Source of the DNA: Anaerolineaceae bacterium UBA700
GTDB taxonomy: Bacteria > Chloroflexota > Anaerolineae > Anaerolineales > Anaerolineaceae
Direction of reading: 5' to 3'
Length of the DNA: 11,815 nucleotides
NCBI GenBank assembly: GCA_002298885.1
Contig: DBMK01000129.1
Coordinates: 1-11,815 of the forward strand
Each line of letters begins with the position of its first letter. Positions within the stretch are counted from its first letter, which is position 1. A program made the translations under genes and the position numbers. This document shows positions 7,182-11,815 of this stretch, piece by piece. The notes below the pieces were generated by a model. That model did no database searches and was not told the DNA's origin. It worked only from the letters and a program-made list of their open reading frames with translations.

Positions 7182-7193
7182 GAAGTTGTTTAG
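7172..7193 (-). promoter_or_regulatory. Tandem 11-bp direct repeat, candidate response-regulator site
   Basis: AAGTTGTTAAG (7172-7182) is followed immediately by AAGTTGTTTAG (7183-7193), 10 of 11 identical. On the minus strand this reads CTAAACAACTT then CTTAACAACTT. Head-to-tail half-sites with 11-bp period are the classic binding layout of OmpR/PhoB-family regulators. It lies about 200 nt upstream of the adaptor gene. Binding by the regulator at 1497-2180 is inferred. Confidence 0.45.
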
Positions 7194-7304
7194 ATCTATT
7201 TGGGGTCTTGTTAGGAAAAACCCCTGGTAGGGCCAGGTCGGTGAATTGCCCGAATCGCCATCGTTCAATGCATAGACCCGCCCCCGCCGGCCAGGAGATC
7301 CCCC

Positions 7305-7322
7305 TTAATGTGTCTTTAATGT
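7305..7322 (+). promoter_or_regulatory. Second 11-bp-period direct repeat TTAATGT-N4-TTAATGT
   Basis: TTAATGT occurs at 7305-7311 and again at 7316-7322, an exact 11-bp period. It ends 18 nt before the TATAAT at 7341-7346, where an activator often replaces a poor -35. The TTAA core is shared with the repeat at 7172-7193. Confidence 0.4.
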
Positions 7323-7327
7323 AATCT

Positions 7328-7357
7328 TTGCAGCCTTTTGTATAATTTGCATATAAT
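7328..7357 (+). promoter_or_regulatory. Candidate promoter of the secreted metalloprotease gene
   Basis: TTGCAG (7328-7333), an 18-nt spacer and a perfect TATAAT (7352-7357). Other -10-like boxes are TATAAT at 7341-7346, with no good -35, and TATAAA at 7376-7381. The start codon is at 7428, so the leader would be about 45-80 nt. Which box is used cannot be decided here. Confidence 0.4.
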
Positions 7358-7427
7358 CTATCAATATTGTCTTTTTATAAAGGCGTCGTCAATCCCCCAT
7401 CGAAAATTGTCGCGAAGTGAGGAATAT

Positions 7428-10400
7428 ATGAAACTCAGGCGAGGTTCGAGAATTGCTCTGCGATTCGTGTCGGCTCTGGTTATCCTTTCTACCCTGCTTT
7501 CGGGCGGGATTCCCGCCGCCCCGGCGCGGGCCGCGGCCCCCAGGGTGGCTTATGTCTATCTAATGGACACCACAACCCGGGATAAATTCAACACCATGCT
7601 GACCGGCAAGGGGGTAACCGTCGACGCATACAACGAAACCCAGGCCGGTACGGCCGATTTCTCTGTTGACCAGGCCATCATCATTGCCGACGATGCCGGC
7701 AACACTGGCGGGATCGATCCGACCGCCTTCACCAACATCCAGAACTCGGCTAAACCGGTGGTGGGCATCGGCCAGGGCGGCATTGTTTTCTTCGCCCAGG
7801 CCAGTCTGGTGATCGGCCAACTGCCGTCGGTCAGCGCCTCGGCTTACAACACCCACGCCGCCGACCCCTACGCCCCCATCTGGCAAACCCCTAACCAGGT
7901 CTCGCTGATCAACCAGGCTATGGCCATCTATAACGCCGCCGTGGACGTGCTCGCCCTCAGCAGCCCCATCCCTAGCCAGCTTCTCACCCGCATTGGGCGC
8001 CTGGTGGGCGACCCTAATCATTACAGCCTGATCGCCCAGGCCATCGGGGCGCGCTGCTATTCCTTTTGGGGCTACCGCGGCGCGCCGGACGGGATGACCC
8101 CCTCCGGCTCCAACCTGTTCTATAACGTGGCCCTGGGAAGTCCGTGCACAGCCGGGACGTACTCGCTCAATTCGGCCCTGGCGACCACAGCCCCGGCCAT
8201 TGACGGAGTCCTGAATTACGGCGAGTGGACCATCGGCGCCAACCTGCTGCGCATGGATCACGGCTTCTTTGCCGCCATGAACGACAACCTGCGCCTGTAT
8301 CTGCTGGTGGACGTGCTCGAATCGAACGTCAACAACACCGGGCAGCCCCAGAACGATTTCTGGGTGACCTTCGACGTCAACAATGACGCCCAAATCACCC
8401 CCAACGTAGACCTGAATTACGCCATGAACGCCGGCACGCACAACATGCGCTACCAGTTCTACGTTAACCCCGCCCAATGGACGTTCCTGTCGTCCACCAC
8501 CAAGTCCAGCCTTGGCCCGGGTTTCGACTGCTACACGCCGGACAATACGAAAGTGCTGCAGCTCAGCCCGCCCCAGTTCAACTGCGCCGCCCACCAGTTG
8601 TGGGAGATCGCCATCGACCTGCACGAAATCAACGCCCTGCCCGGCCAGACGATCCACATGGGCTTGCGCACCGCCTCGCCGACCCCCAACTTTACCGACG
8701 ACTTGCCCAACGCCTTCGATGTCAATTTTTCCAACCTGATCGCCCTGCACCTGGCGGGGGCGAGCATCCCTAACCCGACCCCTGGGGCCTCTATTGATTT
8801 CGGCGCCCCTCCCTACGAAATCACCCAGGTTGTGCAGAACGTGAACAACACCATCCCGCTGATTGCCAATAAAACCACTGCCGGCCGGGTATCCGTGCAT
8901 ACCATCGGCGCCGTTACGCCCCAGCCGGTGATCGAATACCTTTACGGCATGCGCGGCGGCAGCGACCTGCCCGGCTCGCCCCTCACCCAGCTCGTTATGG
9001 CGCCGCCCGCCGTCGACCGGGGCAAACTGACGGACACGGCTAACTTCCTCCTGCCGCCCTCCTGGATTGGCGTGGGCGAGGTGTTCTTCCACGCCGAGGC
9101 CAGCGATTTTAATGGCAACAATATCACCTCCTCTCCCCAGCTCTTGACCTTTCAGGGCAAGGCCGTGCCGGTGTATTGGATGATCCAGGAGAACATGGGC
9201 ACGGCTAACGCCCCCGACCTGTTGGCCCAGGCCACCATCGACTCGTTCGAGAGTTACGTGCGGGCCGTATTCCCGGTGCCGGACGCCACTTTCGTCCAGA
9301 AACCCTGGACAGTGCTGGGGGCTCTGAATGGGATGGACCTCAACACAAACGTATCTACGGTTGAAAATTATTACAGTACCATCAGCGCCATCTACTGGTC
9401 GGCGATCAACCAGAACAAGGTGCCGCCGTTTGCCCTGCCGGATATCATCTTCGGCGCCGGGAACTTCGGGGGTGGCATCTCCGACCCAACCTGGATCAAT
9501 AACCTACCCGGGCACGCCGCCGTTGGCGGCTCGGCCAGCTCAGGCGAAGGCGTAACCGCCCACGAGTTCAATCATGACCTGGACCGCTCGTCCAGCGGCA
9601 CCTGGGGGCGGCATGTCAACGCCTGTGGCGCGGCGGGCCCCGATCCCAACTGGCCCTTCGGCACCGATCCCGCCATCCACGAATATGGCTTCGACACGCG
9701 CCTGCCCTGGCAGAACACAACCACCAGCAAAACCGTCATACCGCCCACCTGGCCCGACCTGATGTCTTACTGCGGCTCCGGCGCCCTGCCCACCAAGTGG
9801 GTGGCTCCCTACCGCTACACCAATTGGATCAGCAGCGGTTTCAAGCCAGCCGCTGCTTCCGCCGTCCCGGTCGCCTCGCTCTACCTTTCTGGGACGCTCA
9901 ACCAGGGCGGGACGGGCTCGCTCAACCCGGCCCTGCTGGCCCCCGGCATGCCGGTCACCCCATCCGCCAGCGGCGCATATTCCCTTAAACTGCTGGGCAG
10001 CGGCGGGGCGACGCTCGCCTCGCATTCTTTCGACGTGATTTTTCAGGACGTCGAGGGCAACCCCATCACCGCGGTCAACTTCCAGTTCGTGCTGGCCGAT
10101 CCGGGCGGTGTCACCGCCATCCAGCTTACCCACGGCGCACAGGTGCTGTCCTCCATCTCCAAATCGGCGGCCGCGCCCGCCGCAGCCTTTACCTTCCCCA
10201 CCGGTGGTGAATCCTTCACCGGCACCGAAACCGTGACCTGGACAGTCTCGGATGCGGATACGCCGCTGGCGGACCTGCGCCAGACTCTGGAATATTCCGC
10301 CGATAACGGCTCCACCTGGTCGCCAGTCGCTGCTAACCTGCCCGGCACGGCTACGTCTTACCTCCTGGATACCGGCCTGCTGGCCCAAAGCACCCAGGGT

Positions 10401-10778
10401 AAGCTGCGCCTGTGGGTAACGGATGGGCTGAACAACATCCAGGTCGATTCGAATGGGACATTCAGCGTGCCGAATCACGCGCCGCAGGTGAACATTCTTT
10501 CCCCCGCCGCGGGCGGCTTCATCCCCACGGGTTCGCAAATGCTGCTCCAGGGTCAGGCCAACGACCTGGAGGACACCTCGCTGCCGGACAACAGCTTCTT
10601 GTGGACGCTGGACGGCAGCTTCACCCTGGGGGTGGGGCCCTCGGTGCAGGTGGTTCTGCCAAACGGCAGGCACACCCTCACTCTGAGCGTGCTCGACAGC
10701 GGCGGCAAGGCCGGCAGCGCCAGCATCACCGTCTACGTCAACCAGTACCGCCTGCTGCTGCCCTCGATCAGGAAATAA
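7428..10778 (+). CDS. Secreted multidomain metzincin-like metalloprotease
   Basis: A 1116-aa exported protein. The ATG at 7428 is chosen because GAGG lies five bases upstream and a proper signal peptide follows (MKLRRGSRIA, hydrophobic core about 11-28, APARA-type cleavage near 35); the frame is open 30 codons further up, but that overlaps the promoter. Residues 39-135 resemble a flavodoxin/amidotransferase-like fold ending in GIGQGG. Residues about 251-440 (APAIDGVLNYGEW onward) look like a CBM9/DOMON-type beta-sandwich. Residues about 575-805 are the protease core: HEFNH (His712, Glu713, His716), a probable third ligand His729, and a Met-turn-like DLMSYC (Met779) followed by WVAPYRYTNW, as in M66-like bacterial metalloproteases. 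Two Ig-like domains (about 915-1015, 1018-1105) precede the tail YRLLLPSIRK. The spacing from HEXXH to the third His is seven residues longer than usual, so activity is likely but unproven. Substrate unknown. Confidence 0.9.
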   Translation: MKLRRGSRIALRFVSALVILSTLLSGGIPAAPARAAAPRVAYVYLMDTTTRDKFNTMLTGKGVTVDAYNETQAGTADFSVDQAIIIADDAGNTGGIDPTAFTNIQNSAKPVVGIGQGGIVFFAQASLVIGQLPSVSASAYNTHAADPYAPIWQTPNQVSLINQAMAIYNAAVDVLALSSPIPSQLLTRIGRLVGDPNHYSLIAQAIGARCYSFWGYRGAPDGMTPSGSNLFYNVALGSPCTAGTYSLNSALATTAPAIDGVLNYGEWTIGANLLRMDHGFFAAMNDNLRLYLLVDVLESNVNNTGQPQNDFWVTFDVNNDAQITPNVDLNYAMNAGTHNMRYQFYVNPAQWTFLSSTTKSSLGPGFDCYTPDNTKVLQLSPPQFNCAAHQLWEIAIDLHEINALPGQTIHMGLRTASPTPNFTDDLPNAFDVNFSNLIALHLAGASIPNPTPGASIDFGAPPYEITQVVQNVNNTIPLIANKTTAGRVSVHTIGAVTPQPVIEYLYGMRGGSDLPGSPLTQLVMAPPAVDRGKLTDTANFLLPPSWIGVGEVFFHAEASDFNGNNITSSPQLLTFQGKAVPVYWMIQENMGTANAPDLLAQATIDSFESYVRAVFPVPDATFVQKPWTVLGALNGMDLNTNVSTVENYYSTISAIYWSAINQNKVPPFALPDIIFGAGNFGGGISDPTWINNLPGHAAVGGSASSGEGVTAHEFNHDLDRSSSGTWGRHVNACGAAGPDPNWPFGTDPAIHEYGFDTRLPWQNTTTSKTVIPPTWPDLMSYCGSGALPTKWVAPYRYTNWISSGFKPAAASAVPVASLYLSGTLNQGGTGSLNPALLAPGMPVTPSASGAYSLKLLGSGGATLASHSFDVIFQDVEGNPITAVNFQFVLADPGGVTAIQLTHGAQVLSSISKSAAAPAAAFTFPTGGESFTGTETVTWTVSDADTPLADLRQTLEYSADNGSTWSPVAANLPGTATSYLLDTGLLAQSTQGKLRLWVTDGLNNIQVDSNGTFSVPNHAPQVNILSPAAGGFIPTGSQMLLQGQANDLEDTSLPDNSFLWTLDGSFTLGVGPSVQVVLPNGRHTLTLSVLDSGGKAGSASITVYVNQYRLLLPSIRK

Positions 10779-10806
10779 TCCGAACGAGATTGACCTAGAA
10801 AAAAGA

Positions 10807-10835
10807 TTGAATCTGCATCCAGAATAATGTACATT
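10807..10835 (+). promoter_or_regulatory. Candidate promoter of the downstream secreted-protein gene
   Basis: TTGAAT (10807-10812), a 17-nt spacer and TACATT (10830-10835), each 4 of 6 matches to consensus. The -10 lies within the palindrome at 10823-10838. Transcription would begin near 10842, just before the hairpin at 10851-10877. Weak boxes, so tentative. Confidence 0.3.
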
Positions 10836-10838
10836 ATT
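10823..10838. promoter_or_regulatory. Perfect 16-bp palindrome AATAATGTACATTATT
   Basis: The two 8-bp halves are exact reverse complements, centred on GTAC. It stands in an AT-rich spot within GC-rich DNA and covers a candidate -10 box, as a repressor operator would. The binding protein is unknown. Confidence 0.5.
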
Positions 10839-10850
10839 GCTAAGGCATAA

Positions 10851-10877
10851 CCCCGGTGCGGGCAGTCCGCACCGGGG
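10851..10877. other. Perfect 11-bp-stem RNA hairpin between two rightward genes
   Basis: CCCCGGTGCGG (10851-10861), loop GCAGT, then CCGCACCGGGG (10867-10877). No T-run follows on either strand, so it is not a standard intrinsic terminator. It lies 73 nt after the metalloprotease stop and 38 nt before the next start codon, so it may protect the upstream mRNA end, weaken read-through, or form a leader structure. Confidence 0.6.
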
Positions 10878-10915
10878 TCGCATCCTATTACGGTCAACAG
10901 GGAGGGGAATCCGGC

Positions 10916-11713
10916 ATGGCTCGTTCATCAGGCGCGCATTGGATCGGTTGGCTGGCGTTGTTGGCAGGCGCCCTGGCAGTTGGCATTCTTCTGGGGCAGG
11001 CCGGCGGGGCAGTGGCCTCCGCCGCGATGCCGGGGCGGGACACCGCATTTCCTGCGGGTCCGGGCGCGGTGGGAGCAGACCCCCCGGCACCGGGAAAGCC
11101 GGCGCACGCCAACGACCTGTCGGCTGCCGAGCCTTCGCTGCAGTTAAAAAACAGCGGGACCGGCGACGCCCTGTCCCTGCAGGTGGATGCCGGGGCCTTT
11201 ATCCGCGCCGCGGCCGCCGGGGGCAGCCCGGAGCGCTTCAGGTTGGATTCCGGCGGAGCCGTGTGGACGGCTGCCGAATCTCAGGTCTCAATCTCACCCT
11301 TGAACGCCTTCAGCGATGCCGCCGTGATCGTTGCCCGCCACTCGGCTGGTTATATCGAGGTCAGTTCCGGCGAATTGAACGAGCATTACCTGTACATGCC
11401 CGTTGACGTCCCAACCCGCATCCTGGGCAGCGCGCAAAAGCTGAAAAGCCTGCGGGTGTGCTACAGCCTGGATAACAGCACCAGCGGCATATTTGCCAGC
11501 GCGGTCCAGGTGACCGGCGATACGGGCTTAGCCGTGGATATCCTCTACGACGAAACCCCCCGCACCCTGCCCTCGGATTGGACCTGCTACACCGTCAACC
11601 CCGCCGTGCCCGCGCCGCTGGATGGCTCACTGGCCGTGCGCTTAAAGCTGCAATACCAGAGCTTGTTACACAGAATCCGCATTGGCAACATTTCACTTAC
11701 TCTGGTGGAATGA
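10916..11713 (+). CDS. Secreted or membrane-anchored protein of unknown function
   Basis: A 265-aa protein I cannot place in a named family. The ATG at 10916 has GGAGGGG eight bases upstream; an ATG 20 codons earlier lies inside the hairpin and has no ribosome site. Residues 9-28 are a hydrophobic helix and AVASAA (32-37) offers a signal-peptidase site. Residues 38-70 are Pro/Gly/Ala-rich and disordered-looking. Residues 71-100 contain LQLKNSGTGDALSLQVDAGA, a pattern like the short beta repeats of bacterial and phage surface fibres. Residues about 130-265 look like a beta-sandwich (YLYMPVDVPTRILGSAQKLK, then LRVCYSLDNSTSG). Cys182 and Cys224 could form a disulfide outside the cell. It is co-directional with the metalloprotease 137 nt upstream, with its own possible promoter, so co-regulation is possible but not shown. 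A surface-attachment or structural role is speculation. Confidence 0.8.
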   Translation: MARSSGAHWIGWLALLAGALAVGILLGQAGGAVASAAMPGRDTAFPAGPGAVGADPPAPGKPAHANDLSAAEPSLQLKNSGTGDALSLQVDAGAFIRAAAAGGSPERFRLDSGGAVWTAAESQVSISPLNAFSDAAVIVARHSAGYIEVSSGELNEHYLYMPVDVPTRILGSAQKLKSLRVCYSLDNSTSGIFASAVQVTGDTGLAVDILYDETPRTLPSDWTCYTVNPAVPAPLDGSLAVRLKLQYQSLLHRIRIGNISLTLVE

Positions 11714-11762
11714 AGCTCGAGCCGGAAAAGGAAACTTTGGTCCGATAGGCCCGTTAAAACAG

Positions 11763-11815
11763 CCTCACCCCCAGCCCCCTCTCCTGGAGCATGCTTCACC
11801 GCTCCAGGAGAGGGG
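11763..11815. repeat. GC-rich inverted repeat, partial copy C
   Basis: It starts CCTCACCCCCAGCCCC, nearly the same as the left arm of copy B. CCCCTCTCCTGGAGC (11776-11790) and GCTCCAGGAGAGGGG (11801-11815) form a perfect 15-bp stem with a 10-nt loop. The window ends inside the right arm. It lies 49 nt after the stop of the secreted-protein gene; 11714-11762 shows nothing else. Confidence 0.75.

Larger units (their letters stand above)
6970..7427. other. 458-nt divergent intergenic region
   Basis: It separates the leftward exporter operon from the rightward secreted metalloprotease. It contains no credible gene; small open frames have no ribosome site or recognisable protein. In order it holds the adaptor ribosome site, a MITE-like nested inverted repeat (7016-7134), an AT-rich block with an inverted repeat and an 11-bp direct repeat (7164-7193), a stretch without clear signals (about 7195-7300), a second 11-bp-period repeat (7305-7322) and a TATA-rich promoter zone (7328-7381). 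Base composition drops from GC-rich to AT-rich at the two regulatory blocks. Confidence 0.85.

Noticed and set aside
7560..9092. Long minus-strand open frame (510 codons) antisense to the metalloprotease
   Set aside because: It is Gly/Val/Arg/His-rich with no recognisable domain, and its span is fully explained by the plus-strand protein with signal peptide and motifs. Such frames are common in high-GC coding DNA.
9540..11090. Long minus-strand open frame (516 codons) crossing the end of the metalloprotease, the spacer and the next gene start
   Set aside because: It crosses two genes with clear starts and ribosome sites and has low-complexity Arg/Gly/Ala composition; a shadow frame.

Overview
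The window looks like chromosomal DNA from a high-GC bacterium, most likely Chloroflexota (Anaerolineae or a relative). The hints are a lipoprotein with an alternating Ala-Thr linker, a multidomain secreted metalloprotease ending in an LPSIRK-type tail, and GC-rich inverted repeats after gene ends. The taxon is inferred from protein style; there is no rRNA or marker gene to prove it.

Left block (44-6969), all on the minus strand. In transcription order it encodes: a membrane-anchored HlyD/MacA-type adaptor (5374-6969); a MacB/LolD-type ABC ATPase (4676-5359); a MacB/FtsX-type permease (3450-4679); a lipoprotein (2399-3385); an OmpR-family response regulator (1497-2180, TTG start); and its sensor histidine kinase (44-1438). 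The first three genes are tightly packed (14-nt gap, then a 4-nt ATGA overlap) and form one tripartite export unit. The lipoprotein follows after 64 nt. The two-component pair is set off by a 218-nt spacer that holds a GC-rich inverted repeat and a candidate extended -10 promoter.

Centre (6970-7427), a 458-nt divergent intergenic region. It holds a 119-bp MITE-like nested inverted repeat, two pairs of direct repeats with exact 11-bp period (the spacing OmpR/PhoB-type regulators use), and an AT-rich stretch with TATA-type -10 boxes facing the rightward gene.

Right block (7428-11713), plus strand. A 1116-residue secreted protein carries a flavodoxin-like N-terminal domain, a CBM9/DOMON-like beta-sandwich domain, a zinc-protease core with an unusually stretched metal-binding motif, two Ig-like domains and a possible C-terminal sorting tail. 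After 137 nt with a perfect 16-bp palindrome and an 11-bp-stem hairpin comes a 265-residue secreted protein of unknown function.

Working model (inference): an envelope-stress module in which the kinase and regulator sense an envelope signal and control the exporter, and possibly also the divergent secreted protease through the shared 11-bp-period repeats. No CRISPR array, tRNA, rRNA, transposase gene or phage gene was seen.
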